Below, one piece after another: positions 32,553 through 40,835 of a DNA stretch of 40,835 bases. Source of the DNA: Paracoccus sp. Z118 (GTDB lineage: Bacteria; Pseudomonadota; Alphaproteobacteria; Rhodobacterales; Rhodobacteraceae); NCBI RefSeq assembly GCF_019061185.1, contig NZ_JAHQZU010000021.1:1-40835 (forward strand). Direction: 5' to 3'. Under the pieces are notes generated by a model that had not been told where the DNA came from, made no database searches, and was given only the letters and a program-made list of their open reading frames with translations. Every line of letters begins with the position of its first letter. The stretch's first letter is position 1. Position numbers and translations under genes: made by a program.

Positions 32553-34549
32553 TCGAGGCCTGCCTTGGCGAGGCGATAGACGCGAGGCCGGTCGGCGACC
32601 TTGGACGCGGGCATTCGGTATTGCCGCGAGCGGGCTTCGCCCCCAGGCACGAGTATCTCATCGATCGCCGCCAGCATGGCGTCGAGGTCTGCCACCTCAT
32701 CTCGCACCGGCTCGCTGCGGAGATAGACGTGCTCGCGATCCTGCCACCCGACGGGATCTGGAACGCTCTCTGGCGCGGGCTCGGCCTCGAGATCGATGAT
32801 CCGTCCGGCATGGCGGTCGATGAAGCCGCGGATCTCCACGACGGCATTGGCGCCGTCCCAGCCATCGGTCGGGCAGGCGTGGTGGGCCCGGCCGGCCAAC
32901 TGCAGGGCCGCGTCATGGGCCGTGCCCGTGGGCCAGGGCAGCAGACCGAAGCCGATTGCCATCTCACCGGCGTAGCCGACCAGAGCGAAGCGCTCGGCGC
33001 CGGCAGGCTGCGCTGCGGGCGAAAGCGGCGCGGTCCGCGCGCAGTGGTCCCGGATTTCTCCGGCTAGCACGGGCAACTCTGCTGTCAGGGATGCCGAATG
33101 GAGGTCGATTCCCTCCACCAGCTGGTCGAGGAAGGCCGGGAGGAGATGGCCGTGATGCCGGCGCAGCGCCAATTCCATTGTGCGAGCGAAGCTGGCGCCA
33201 TCCGGTGCTCCGTGGAGGACCTCGATCAGCCCATGCGCACCGGTATCCGCCGGAAGATCGATCATGCGGCGCAGCAGCGCCGCAGGTGGCGCCTTCTTGC
33301 TGCGCCGCAGGCTCTCGTCGAGCGGGATCTCCGAGCTCGACAGGATCACCCGCCGCCAGCGCTGGCCCCCGTCGGGATCGCGCTCGGACAGGGCGCGCCC
33401 CGCCCCGGCATCTTCTCCGAGCGCCAACAATGTCCGCACTTGACGCCCGTCCGGCTGCAGCGGGTAGCCGTCGAGGGCGAGGAGGCCGTCCTGCGCTTCC
33501 GCGCTCAGCCGTTGCAGGCCGGTGCTGGCGGCAGGCCAGGGAATGACCCGGTCGGGATGCCCGGCGCAGCTCATCGCGACATGCAGCAGCAGCGATTTGC
33601 CGCTCGCCCGTGGACCATGAACGTTGAAGCCGGCTGTCTGGAGGCTCGCGATCCGCAGGAGCGGACCGGCCAGCGCCGCGGAGATCGCGAAGATGAGCGC
33701 AGGATTGCCGAGCGCGCGCTCGGCGACCTCGCCCTGCCAGCCGGCGAGGCTTCCGGCACAATCCTGGGCGCTGCGTCGCGGACCGGCGAGGAACACCTCG
33801 TTCTGGATATCGGCAGGGGCATGGCGGGACCCGTCAGGCCGCAGGTAGCAGACCGGCCCGGCAGGGTTCTCGAACCAGCCGGGATGCTCGGCTCTAAGGC
33901 TGCGGGGAACGTGCTCCCACAGCTGCAGGAAGACAGGAACCGCTTCCGGCAGGCAGAAGATGCGAAAGCCGCGATCCGCCAGCATCGACAGGACCACGCG
34001 TGGCTTGCAGTGCAGGTCCGCGCGCGACAGCGACAATCTCTGCAGCTGGAAGTTGCCGTCCAGAAGTTCGATCTCCAACATCCATCCGGTTCCGTCGGCG
34101 CGGCGGGCGTGGGAGACGACCCGGATCGGTGCCGATATCTTCTGGCCCTTGTCATCCTTGATACAAGGAACTTCCTCATCGAGAAGAAAGCCCGGCGGCA
34201 ACGTGAGGTGCAGATCGTCATAGAAGCGCCGCAGGTCAGGATCCTCTCTGCTCTCGGCGGCCGCAGCTTCGCCAACACCGCCGCCCATCTGCGCATAGGG
34301 CTGTCCATCGAGAGAGAAAGCGCCGTCCGACAGGTCGGGGTCCAGTGTCCCAGCCGCGCGGGCAGTCGGACCGTTGGACTGTTGGACGGGGACGGCCGGA
34401 GCGAGGCGCTCGGGGCTGGATGCAGGTTCGTCACCTGAGGCAGGAGTTTCCTGCTGGGGCAGAATACCCATCACAAAAGTGCAGCACAGCGCGTCCGGGT
34501 CGCGGACATGCGGCAGGCCGATCTCCTGCATGTGGTGGTGGATCGTCAT
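32549..34549 (-). CDS. DUF927-domain ATPase of a mobile element
   Basis: About 666 aa from the ATG giving MTIHHHMQEIGLPHV, with AAGGA about 11 bases upstream; an ATG at 34585 is also possible. The middle carries the DUF927 helicase-like ATPase: TAGFNVHGPRASGKSLLLHV with Walker A at about residues 312-319, DGLLALDGYPL as the Walker-B-like strand, and RRVILSSSEIPL as the sensor strand. An upstream domain (RVVSHARRADGTGWMLEIEL) is typical of these proteins too. Members are found on plasmids and integrated elements and are thought to help element replication. It lies downstream of the relaxase gene on the same strand. Confidence 0.75.
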   Translation of the reverse strand: MTIHHHMQEIGLPHVRDPDALCCTFVMGILPQQETPASGDEPASSPERLAPAVPVQQSNGPTARAAGTLDPDLSDGAFSLDGQPYAQMGGGVGEAAAAESREDPDLRRFYDDLHLTLPPGFLLDEEVPCIKDDKGQKISAPIRVVSHARRADGTGWMLEIELLDGNFQLQRLSLSRADLHCKPRVVLSMLADRGFRIFCLPEAVPVFLQLWEHVPRSLRAEHPGWFENPAGPVCYLRPDGSRHAPADIQNEVFLAGPRRSAQDCAGSLAGWQGEVAERALGNPALIFAISAALAGPLLRIASLQTAGFNVHGPRASGKSLLLHVAMSCAGHPDRVIPWPAASTGLQRLSAEAQDGLLALDGYPLQPDGRQVRTLLALGEDAGAGRALSERDPDGGQRWRRVILSSSEIPLDESLRRSKKAPPAALLRRMIDLPADTGAHGLIEVLHGAPDGASFARTMELALRRHHGHLLPAFLDQLVEGIDLHSASLTAELPVLAGEIRDHCARTAPLSPAAQPAGAERFALVGYAGEMAIGFGLLPWPTGTAHDAALQLAGRAHHACPTDGWDGANAVVEIRGFIDRHAGRIIDLEAEPAPESVPDPVGWQDREHVYLRSEPVRDEVADLDAMLAAIDEILVPGGEARSRQYRMPASKVADRPRVYRLAKAGLD

Positions 34550-34697
34550 GTTCAGGCCATTCCTTTCCGCGCCCGGGCCGGGCATTCATCAAAGCTTGTC
34601 GGGGAGGGGCCGGAATTCTTTCCGTGCTGGGCATTCTATACCCGTGCGAGCGTCTTTTCAGGGGAAGAGTGCCTGTTCCGGGGTGCGGAGCGCAGTT

Positions 34698-36575
34698 TTA
34701 TGTGGACAACCAGGGAGAGAGGTCGGGCTCCACGTCGTCGAGGCAGGGCTCGGGAGGCTCCTCGGCATCGCCGTTGCAGCTGGTGGCAGGCGGGCCTGGA
34801 AGGTGCGGCGCCGTGCGGCCTTCCGCATCAACATGTTCATCTATCTGGGCGGAAGGTGCTGGCTCGGCTGGCTGCAGCCGCATGGCATGCGGCACACGCG
34901 CGGTGACCTGGGCAGCAAAGCCGGCATCATCGGCGCTGCGGCAGACAACATCGAGCGGGCGCCTGCCGACCACCGAGGTGAGCTGTTGCGCGGTCCGCCG
35001 CGAGAGCGAGGGTGCCGCGGCGATGATCAGAAGCTCGGGGTATTCAGCGGACAGCATCGCCGCCGTTGCGACATCACTCGTGACCGCACAGCGTGTAGCG
35101 TCGTGCGGGCCCAACATGGCGAGGGCCAGATTCTGCCCGGAAATCGGACGCGCAACGAGGCGACCTTCGCTCTCGATCAGGAGGTCATAGCCGAGCATGG
35201 CGCCGCCGGGATCAAGACGCGGGAAGAGCAGGCGCTCGGGTCCGATGCGCAGCACCGAGGGCACCGTGTCGGCGTCGATCTCTGCCACCGCCGCACGCCA
35301 GCTTGCCCGCTGCCACAGCTGACGCGCCCGGGTGTGATCCAGCGCCGCGGTCATGATCCGGCCGCCCGCTTTCCTGACGCGCTCTTCGCGCAGAAGATGC
35401 CGGTGGCGGCGGCGCTGCTCTTCGCGCCGTGCGAGCGCCTCGACGTCGGGCGGGGAAATCCCGTAGTCCCCCAGGCGGGGCAGGGGCGTCGCGCAGAGCT
35501 TCGCCCGGGCTGCCCGCTGGTCCTCGGCCAGCACCAGCCGGAAGGCGGCAGCGACCGTCCGATCCAGACCACGCAGCAGGGCGCCGAGATCGACCGCCCG
35601 CTTCTTCTGCCGCTGCCGCAGCTCCGCATACCGGTCGCGCCGCTCTGCACGCTGCGCTGCATGGCGCTGCCGTGCGCGCGCCGCCGCAGGGGATTGTGCG
35701 CCCGGCGCAGCAGGAGCCGGTGGCGGTCCGGGCTGGAACCGTCCCAGCCGGGCACAGAGACGACGCAGCCCGAAGGCCGATCCGAGATGAGAGGCCGGCA
35801 TCCAGCCGCGTCCTGCCACCTCGGCGATCCGCGCGCCCGGACCATGACGGAGGTAGCGCAGGCCGATGTCGAGCAGCCCCGCATGGAGCGCAGCCCAGCC
35901 CGCGGCCTGCTCGATTACCTTGCGCGCCTGACTGATCACGCGCGCCGGCAGCCGGTCGCGCAGGGGCGCCACGCCGGTGCGACGTTCGGCGCCCCTCACA
36001 CCCCGCGGATCGGGGCGCAACCCTTCGGCGCGGGCCACGCGCCTCGCGTCCCAATAGGCCTTCGGCCGGGGCACCAGCACCAGTTCACCATTCACCAGCC
36101 GCGGCAGGAAGCGGCCGCGATCCGGAGGCCAGCCGAACGCCCGTTCGATCACCCGGCAGGCCCGTTCGAGCCGTGCATAATCGTGACTGATCGAGCAAGC
36201 CTTCCCGGTAAGCGGATTCACCCGGTTGAGCACGACATGCACATGGACGTTGCGCCGGTCCCGATGCACCGCGAGCACATGCTGATGCCCCTGCCATCCC
36301 ATCTCGCGCAGCACGCCCTTTGCCGCGGCAAGCGCCGCCTCATCCGTGGGGTTTTCTCCATCTCCCCAGGACAGCACCATGTGATAGCATCGCCTCTGCA
36401 GGCGTTTATTCATGCGTGCGACGGCTTGCATCTGGAACGCTGCATCGGTCCAGCCGCCCGCCAGATTGCCGAGCGCGATCGCCGTGGCCTTGTGGCAGGC
36501 ATAGGCGACGCGCTTCGCGAAGCCGGTTTCAGCGCGCGGGGGGCGGCGCCGGGGCGTGATCACCTTCGCCAGCAT
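34698..36575 (-). CDS. Relaxase / mobilisation nuclease (MOBP-like)
   Basis: 625 aa. The N-terminal nuclease domain has the three-histidine metal motif H104-x-D106-xx-N109-x-H111-x-H113 in the stretch VHRDRRNVHVHVVLN, with Y25 (AYACHKA) a candidate catalytic tyrosine. The middle is Arg/Ala-rich and coiled. The C-terminal third (GGAMLGYDLLIESEG, then VTSDVATAAML, LLIIAAAPSLSRRTA) resembles a Toprim-like fold seen in some plasmid relaxases. Relaxases nick the transfer origin and pilot one DNA strand to the recipient. The gene start overlaps the MobC-like gene by 47 bases. No type IV secretion genes are in the window, so the element would be mobilisable rather than self-transmissible. Confidence 0.85.
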   Translation of the reverse strand: MLAKVITPRRRPPRAETGFAKRVAYACHKATAIALGNLAGGWTDAAFQMQAVARMNKRLQRRCYHMVLSWGDGENPTDEAALAAAKGVLREMGWQGHQHVLAVHRDRRNVHVHVVLNRVNPLTGKACSISHDYARLERACRVIERAFGWPPDRGRFLPRLVNGELVLVPRPKAYWDARRVARAEGLRPDPRGVRGAERRTGVAPLRDRLPARVISQARKVIEQAAGWAALHAGLLDIGLRYLRHGPGARIAEVAGRGWMPASHLGSAFGLRRLCARLGRFQPGPPPAPAAPGAQSPAAARARQRHAAQRAERRDRYAELRQRQKKRAVDLGALLRGLDRTVAAAFRLVLAEDQRAARAKLCATPLPRLGDYGISPPDVEALARREEQRRRHRHLLREERVRKAGGRIMTAALDHTRARQLWQRASWRAAVAEIDADTVPSVLRIGPERLLFPRLDPGGAMLGYDLLIESEGRLVARPISGQNLALAMLGPHDATRCAVTSDVATAAMLSAEYPELLIIAAAPSLSRRTAQQLTSVVGRRPLDVVCRSADDAGFAAQVTARVPHAMRLQPAEPAPSAQIDEHVDAEGRTAPHLPGPPATSCNGDAEEPPEPCLDDVEPDLSPWLST

Positions 36576-36915
36576 CCTCGTCCTCCATCAACATGCGCTG
36601 CAGCCGGTTGATGCGCTGCGACGCCGCGCGGCAGCGCTGCGCGTAGTCTTTCTTGCCCGCCTTCTGCAGCAGGTCGGCGGTTTCCGTCATGATCCCGCCG
36701 AGGATCCCGAGCTCACCGATCACCGCGGCCGGCATGCGCATCGGGGCTGCGTCATCCAGTGCGCGATCCCGGATGTAATCCGCCACGCTCCGATAACCGC
36801 GCCTGCGCGCGGCCGCCCGGATGCGGCTTTCCTCGGCAGGCGTGACCCGCGCCCGCAGGATCCGGCTGCGCTGCCGCGTCGACGACCGCGGCGTCCCGTC
36901 GCCCGCTCTAGCCAT
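36529..36915 (-). CDS. MobC-like relaxosome accessory protein
   Basis: 128 aa from MARAGDGTPRSS, with GGAG seven bases upstream; an earlier ATG at 36960 is possible. The basic N-terminus is followed by RSRILRARVTPAEESRIRAAARRRGYRSVADYIRD, the ribbon-helix-helix-like DNA-binding segment of MobC/MbeC proteins, and a C-terminal helix bundle. These proteins bind near oriT and help the relaxase. It overlaps the TraK-like stop by eight bases and the relaxase start by 47. Confidence 0.75.
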   Translation of the reverse strand: MARAGDGTPRSSTRQRSRILRARVTPAEESRIRAAARRRGYRSVADYIRDRALDDAAPMRMPAAVIGELGILGGIMTETADLLQKAGKKDYAQRCRAASQRINRLQRMLMEDEDAGEGDHAPAPPPAR

Positions 36916-37345
36916 GCGCCGGCTCCGCCGCGCGCGGACGGGTGCCGTGGTCTTCATCACTCAGCTCAGGCAGGTCTTCCAACACGATCGTCGCGGACCT
37001 GCCCTGAACGACAGGCGCGGCCGCCGGCGCGCTGCGCCTGACCCGCGCCCGGCGCGGCGGCTGCGCGGCAGCCTTCGCCTTGGCAGCATCGGCCTCCTTC
37101 TCGAGCGCGCGGAGATAGCCCTGCAGGGTGCTCGGGCGGATCGCCAGCCCGTGCGGCTGCAGCATCTCGGCCAAGTCCTCGAGGCTGTAGCCGAGCTCGG
37201 CACGGGCGCGGCGAATCTCTTGCGCCATGGCGGTGATGACCTCGCGGCTCGTATACGCGGCCTTGGGCTTCGGCGTCAGCGTCTCGAGCGCATGGCGCAT
37301 CGCTTTGAGCTGCGCCAAGCTGATCTTCGGGGTAGGGGTCGACAT
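36908..37345 (-). CDS. TraK-like small DNA-binding mobilisation protein
   Basis: 145 aa. The core (YTSREVITAMAQEIRRARAE, GYSLEDLAEMLQPHGLAI, STLQGYLRAL) is a helix-turn-helix-like unit similar to TraK-type proteins of plasmid transfer regions and related small regulators. The C-terminus is basic and Ala/Pro-rich. It is first in the three-gene mobilisation operon, beside the likely transfer origin. Confidence 0.6.
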   Translation of the reverse strand: MSTPTPKISLAQLKAMRHALETLTPKPKAAYTSREVITAMAQEIRRARAELGYSLEDLAEMLQPHGLAIRPSTLQGYLRALEKEADAAKAKAAAQPPRRARVRRSAPAAAPVVQGRSATIVLEDLPELSDEDHGTRPRAAEPAHG

Positions 37346-37549
37346 CGTCGCGCTTCTCTCCTGTTGGGACTATCGCGACAGGAAAAATATGCACCCTTTC
37401 TGAAAAGTCAGAAGAATTCGTTCGGTTATCCACAATGACGTTTGCAGGGCCCGAGGAGCGCAGGCACAGAGCGAGCGAGGAAAGGTCCGGCGGCGACCAC
37501 AAGGCAGGTCACCGGAGCCAGTCAGTCACACCGAGGGGTAGTATCCCGG
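37346..37549. promoter_or_regulatory. Candidate oriT/control region of the mobilisation genes
   Basis: 204 bases upstream of the mobilisation operon. Features: a perfect inverted repeat TTCTGA-AAAG-TCAGAA (37398-37413) close to the TraK-like start; a perfect DnaA-box consensus TTATCCACA (37426-37434); and an inverted repeat TATCCC-N11-GGGATA (37542-37564). The position matches where mobilisable elements carry oriT. No nick-site consensus was identified. Confidence 0.4.
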
Positions 37550-38020
37550 TCACCCGGAGGGATAAACTGTTCCAGCCGTCTCCTTTCCGATCAACATGCA
37601 GCCGCGGAAGACGCCGACACTGAATTGGCAGGGTATGTTCTTGCGGCCACCGTCCCTGGTGGCGGGACGGCCGGAGCACCCGAAGGCCGCGAAACCCTCA
37701 CTTCGGAGACGCCGCCAGAGCTCGGCGCCACTCCGGCCGCCGCCCGACCAGGCTTCGTCGAGCAGGACGAGCCAAGGCTCGAGCGAGCTTGCGCGGACGC
37801 GGAAGACATCGTCGCGCTCGTTGCGCAGGATGCGCAGGATGCGCCGGACGGTCTGCCGGCTGCAGCCCGTCCGCACGACGATCTGCTTGATCGGCACGCC
37901 TTTGTTCGCAAGGGCCCGGACCGCCGCGTTCATTTCTTCGCGGCGCAGGACGCCTGAAGCGACGGCGGCATAACCAAGGCGAAAAAACATTTGGAAAACG
38001 CCCGCGACCTGTTCAGACAA
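37550..38020 (-). pseudogene. Broken ISL3-like transposase, N-terminal part
   Basis: The first 110 residues (MNAAVRALANKGVPIKQIVVRTGCSRQTVRRIL, then SSLEPWLVLLDEAWSGGGRSGAELWRRLRSEGF) match the helix-turn-helix and following segment of ISL3-family transposases. After that the frame changes; the expected continuation (RG-LRV type) appears in another frame, and the catalytic part is absent. It is a remnant of an insertion sequence at the right side of the mobilisation genes. Confidence 0.65.
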
Positions 38021-38112
38021 ACCGAACCACCTCTCAGTTCCGGGTGGAAATCAACACCCTTGCCATCTCAGGAGCGGAGGCCGCGGTGCTGGCAAAGGAG
38101 GAGGGTAAGATC

Positions 38113-39852
38113 GTGACCAAGACCGCCATCACTCGCCGGACCGCCCTTGCATTTACGCTGGCGGCGGCCGCTGCGTGTCGCGCGACGGCAACCTGGAGCG
38201 GCAGCGTCACTGCTTGGCCAGGAGCGGACGGGCCGCCCGTCAGTCCCGGCGTAAAGCCCGCCCGGCAACGGGCGCTTGCGTTGAATCTCAGTGGCCTGGA
38301 CGACTGGAACAGCGGCAGGCCCTTCCTGAACATCGCCAAGTTCGCGCGTGGCCTCATCGCAGGCGGTTTCGGAGCGGGGAACCGCGATCACGAGCAGCTG
38401 CGGCGTGACGGCGTGCTGGACGAGGACGGTTACGCCACGCGCATCCCCCCGGACATTCCCAGCCCCTATATCGAGATGATCTGGGACTGGGGCGGATACC
38501 TTCCCGTGCGCCCCCATATCGCCGGGCGCTACATCTTTCGCTACGATGGCGAGGGTGACTTCAGCGTTCCCATGGGCGGCACTGTCGTGTCCAACGAGCC
38601 CGGCAGGATCGTCTTCGACGCCGACGGCTCGTTTTTGGCCATCCGCCTGTCCGCGCTCACGGCAGGCAATCACCCGCGCAACTGGCGCATCTGCCGCGAG
38701 GAGCATGTCGCGCGGCTGGACGCGGGCGAGGTGTTCCATCCCGACTACCTTGCGCGCATCCGCAAGGCGGGCCTCATCCGGGCCATGGACTGGGGCAGGA
38801 TGAATCTTGACGACGGCTGGAGCGGCCCCGGCCCCGAAGCCACGCATCCGTGGTTCGGCAAGTGGGACCAACGCCCTCTGCCCACCGACATCACCTACAC
38901 GCTGCGGGGTGTGCCGCTGGAGGTTCAGGTGCGGCTGGCGAACGATGCCGGAGCGAACCTGTGGGTCAACATTCCCCACATCGCGGATGAGGACTACGAG
39001 CGCAGGGCGGCCGCCCTCGTCCGTGACAGTCTCGATCCCTCGCTGGAAGCGCGGGCCGAGAAGTCCAACGAGATGTGGAACGCGTCCTTCAGGGCCTTCC
39101 ACTGGCTCGTGTGGCGCTCGCAGGAAGAGTGGGGGAAGGAAGATTACTGGGGATACAGCGCCTATGCCCAGACGCTTCTTGCCCGGCGCTGGCAGGAAGA
39201 ATGGGCCAGGGTATCGGGACCCGGGCCCCGGTTGGTGACGGTTCTCGCCGTTCAGGCGGTGAACGACTGGGGCACCAGCTACATGCTGAACTCGGCCAGG
39301 GGCTTCATTCCTGCGGCAAGAGAAGTTGTCGATGAGGTTGCAATCGCCACCTATTTCGGCGGCGCGGAGATGGGCAATGCGCGCCTGCGGGCCGATCTTC
39401 TCGGGCAGATCAACCGTGACCCCATGGCGGCGCGGCGCTGGTTGCGCGACCGATTGCTGACCGAGGGCTATCCCGGTTCCATCCCCGACATGGAGGGGTT
39501 CCTGCAGGCGCAGAAACGGGCGATCAAGACAGCCAATCCCAACTTGCGGATGGTTGCCTACGAGGGCGCGAGCCACGTCCACCACAGCTTCTCGGTGGCG
39601 GTGCCGGACGAAGACCTGACCATCCTGACGCCATGGATGGCGGGCTTCAGCTACAGCGCAGAGATGGGCGAACTTTACCGGGCATGGGCAGACCATTGGG
39701 AAAGGTTCGGCGAAGGTCCGCATATGGACTTCGGCGACTTCCGAACGCCTGACCAATGGGGTTCGTGGGGGTCCGCGCGTTTTCTGGAAGACAAGAACCC
39801 GCGCCTCGACGCGGTCCTCGAGATCGCGGAACGTCCGGTATGGTGGGCGTGA
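38113..39852 (+). CDS. Secreted lipoprotein with glycoside-hydrolase-like (clan A-type) domain
   Basis: 579 aa from the GTG at 38113, after AAGGAGGAGGG; an earlier GTG at 38044 would only lengthen the leader. The N-terminus TRRTALAFTLAAAAACRA combines twin arginines with a possible lipobox (AAAAC), suggesting Tat export and lipid attachment. The body is like secreted Rhodobacterales proteins of unknown function often called cellulose-binding or GH-like: LNLSGLDDWNSGRPF, VSNEPGRIVFDADGS, VPLEVQVRLANDAGANLWVN, and EKSNEMWN. In relatives the last reads EYSNEVWN, resembling the Asn-Glu pair that carries the acid/base in clan A hydrolases. The substrate is unknown. It sits between the transposase remnant and truncated bioY, so it is probably mobile-element cargo. 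Confidence 0.62.
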   Translation: MTKTAITRRTALAFTLAAAAACRATATWSGSVTAWPGADGPPVSPGVKPARQRALALNLSGLDDWNSGRPFLNIAKFARGLIAGGFGAGNRDHEQLRRDGVLDEDGYATRIPPDIPSPYIEMIWDWGGYLPVRPHIAGRYIFRYDGEGDFSVPMGGTVVSNEPGRIVFDADGSFLAIRLSALTAGNHPRNWRICREEHVARLDAGEVFHPDYLARIRKAGLIRAMDWGRMNLDDGWSGPGPEATHPWFGKWDQRPLPTDITYTLRGVPLEVQVRLANDAGANLWVNIPHIADEDYERRAAALVRDSLDPSLEARAEKSNEMWNASFRAFHWLVWRSQEEWGKEDYWGYSAYAQTLLARRWQEEWARVSGPGPRLVTVLAVQAVNDWGTSYMLNSARGFIPAAREVVDEVAIATYFGGAEMGNARLRADLLGQINRDPMAARRWLRDRLLTEGYPGSIPDMEGFLQAQKRAIKTANPNLRMVAYEGASHVHHSFSVAVPDEDLTILTPWMAGFSYSAEMGELYRAWADHWERFGEGPHMDFGDFRTPDQWGSWGSARFLEDKNPRLDAVLEIAERPVWWA

Positions 39853-40391
39853 GCAGTCGCCTTAGGACCCGGGGAATGCCGGTAAGACAGCGTCCGAACG
39901 CTAGCGCGCCGTTTTCAACTGGACGCCCGAATCGCCACCTTGCCACGATGAGCCACCTGATCCAGTGTCAGTCCCCATTCCCGGAGTTGATCAACATCGA
40001 GCTCCGATCCCTGCAGATCGACGTATAGACCGCTAACCCTTGCATGAAAGCATGCTGGGCGCCTTTGATGCAGCGTATATCGAGGTGCCGACAAGCAGGC
40101 CGAAATTATCCCGATTTCCACCGCACCAGAAGCAGCTTAGACGCGTCTGACGACGACTGCCCGCCTTCTTCGCGGGGATTGAGACGCGAGCCTGGCGCTC
40201 AGTCCGCAAGAGGTCGCGCCGCTCCACTCGAAGGCCATGCCGGTGATCCTCACTCAGCCTAGCGAATGGGGGGCATGGCTGACCACTCCGTGAAGGAGGC
40301 CCGCGCCTTGCAGCGCCCGCTGCCGGATGGCGCGCGCTCCGGCTGATCGATCAGCCGGATTGACGGATTGCATCGGGCGGCGCGTTCCCTC
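39853..40391. other. 539 bases without a recognisable gene
   Basis: Short frames on both strands look random. The only clear structure is a 20-bp palindrome (40339-40358) and a small inverted repeat GCATG-N4-CATGC near 40042-40055. It is probably degraded mobile-element DNA between the GH-like gene and the bioY break. Confidence 0.4.
40339..40358. repeat. Perfect 20-bp palindrome
   Basis: CCGGCTGATC followed directly by its reverse complement, with no loop and no T-run. It could be a protein-binding or recombination site; it is unlikely to be a terminator. Confidence 0.6.
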
Positions 40392-40778
40392 TTATGTTCT
40401 GACATGCCCGACCTTCGCCTTACACACACCGACCTCATCACCGATGATGGATCGCGGACGATTCAGCGGCTGTTCCACGATCAGCCCGGTCACGAAGGCG
40501 GCCGGCATGAAGCCCAATGCAAAGCCGGTCGTGGGCGCGGCGAAGACGCCCAGGCCGCCCCGACCGCCCGACAGCAGCGGCAGGCCGAGCGCCACCAGCA
40601 GCAGGAAAAGCCCCATCGACGCCGCCCCCCCGCGGGCCCCCAGCACCACCCCCGCCAGCATTGCGCCCATCGACTGCGCGGAGATCGGCACGCCGAAGCC
40701 CAGCGTGATCGGCGGCACCACCCCCAGGGCCGCAACCATCGCGGCGAACAGGGCGATCTGGGCGATATTGCGTTCCAT
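40392..40778 (-). pseudogene. bioY: bioY (biotin transporter S component), 3'-truncated
   Basis: AAGGA lies nine bases before the ATG. Residues 1 to about 103 match BioY: MERNIAQIALFAAMVAALG, ITLGFGVPISAQSMGAML, GLPLLSGGRGGLGVFAAPTTGF and AAFVTGLIVE. BioY is normally about 180-200 aa with six membrane helices and, with an ECF energy module, takes up biotin. Here the family match stops near base 40,470 and 25 unrelated residues run to a stop. The last helices are missing, so the protein should be non-functional. The break marks the right boundary of the inserted region. Confidence 0.75.
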
Positions 40779-40790
40779 GCGGTCAGTCCT

Positions 40791-40835
40791 TCACAGTTGA
40801 TCCGAGCACTCCTCCTCGGGCGCGCAGAGCTTCGC
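40791..40835 (-). CDS. Possible C-terminal end of an upstream gene (partial)
   Basis: From the right edge on the minus strand, an open frame reads AKLCAPEEECSDQL and stops at 40791-40793, 12 bases before the bioY start. The two cysteines and tight spacing suggest the end of a real co-transcribed gene, but 14 codons are too few to identify it. Confidence 0.3.
   Translation of the reverse strand, partial: AKLCAPEEECSDQL

Noticed and set aside
37442..37957. Plus-strand open frame of 171 codons
   Set aside because: It lies opposite the broken transposase, has no ribosome-binding site and no recognisable domain; it is a shadow frame.
32196..40470. tRNA-flanked integrative element with att direct repeats
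   Set aside because: No tRNA, integrase or matching direct repeats were recognised at either border, so att sites are not reported.

Overview
The window is GC-rich, tightly packed DNA from an alphaproteobacterium. It is most likely a Rhodobacteraceae member of the Paracoccus type. This is inferred from gene content, frequent GTG starts, ATGA/GTGA gene overlaps and the GC-rich hairpin + GGATATTT intergenic repeats. No rRNA, tRNA or CRISPR array was seen.

Region 1 (1-5 kb) holds the end of a long coiled-coil protein, an orphan TAXI-type solute-binding protein, a strong terminator, and an ExeA/GspA-like membrane ATPase with several in-frame repeat tracts on the minus strand.

Region 2 (5.2-16.6 kb) is the most unusual part. 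A secreted alpha/beta hydrolase precedes a four-gene, translationally coupled run. The run encodes a P-loop protein whose tail looks like a piece of an IS256-family transposase, a type I secretion ABC ATPase/permease, its HlyD-type adaptor, and a 1782-residue protein. That giant protein carries two successive cyanophycin-synthetase-like halves (N-domain, ATP-grasp, Mur-ligase-like domain without a P-loop) fused to a C-terminal CapA/PgsA metallophosphatase-like domain. I read this as a candidate undescribed system that makes and exports an amide-linked polymer or modified peptide.

Region 3 (16.6-20.5 kb) contains decayed remnants of a divergent mmsA/lysR pair. It then has a LysR regulator divergent from a CuyA-like PLP enzyme (L-cysteate sulfo-lyase/D-cysteine desulfhydrase family), and an Asp/Glu racemase.

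Region 4 (20.7-32.2 kb) looks like one regulated catabolic unit: a LysR regulator, a TauE/SafE exporter, a convergent eight-gene operon and a divergent ABC importer. The operon encodes a succinate-dehydrogenase-like complex (Fe-S, two anchors, flavoprotein), a two-subunit class I fumarase-like hydratase, a YeiH-family sulfite/sulfate exporter and a NIPSNAP protein. The importer is of the taurine/sulfonate/nitrate type. A shared GTAAG-N5-CTT(C)AC box occurs upstream of the lysR gene and between the divergent operons. Two sulfite-type exporters beside an SDH-like/fumarase-like pair suggest oxidation and hydration of a sulfonated C4-dicarboxylate such as sulfosuccinate, giving oxaloacetate and sulfite. 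This is inference.

Region 5 (32.2-40.5 kb) is a mobile island. It has a DUF927 ATPase, a MOB-type relaxase, a MobC-like protein, a TraK-like protein, a possible origin/transfer region, a broken ISL3-like transposase and a secreted glycoside-hydrolase-like lipoprotein. A bioY gene cut short near 40,470 marks its right side.
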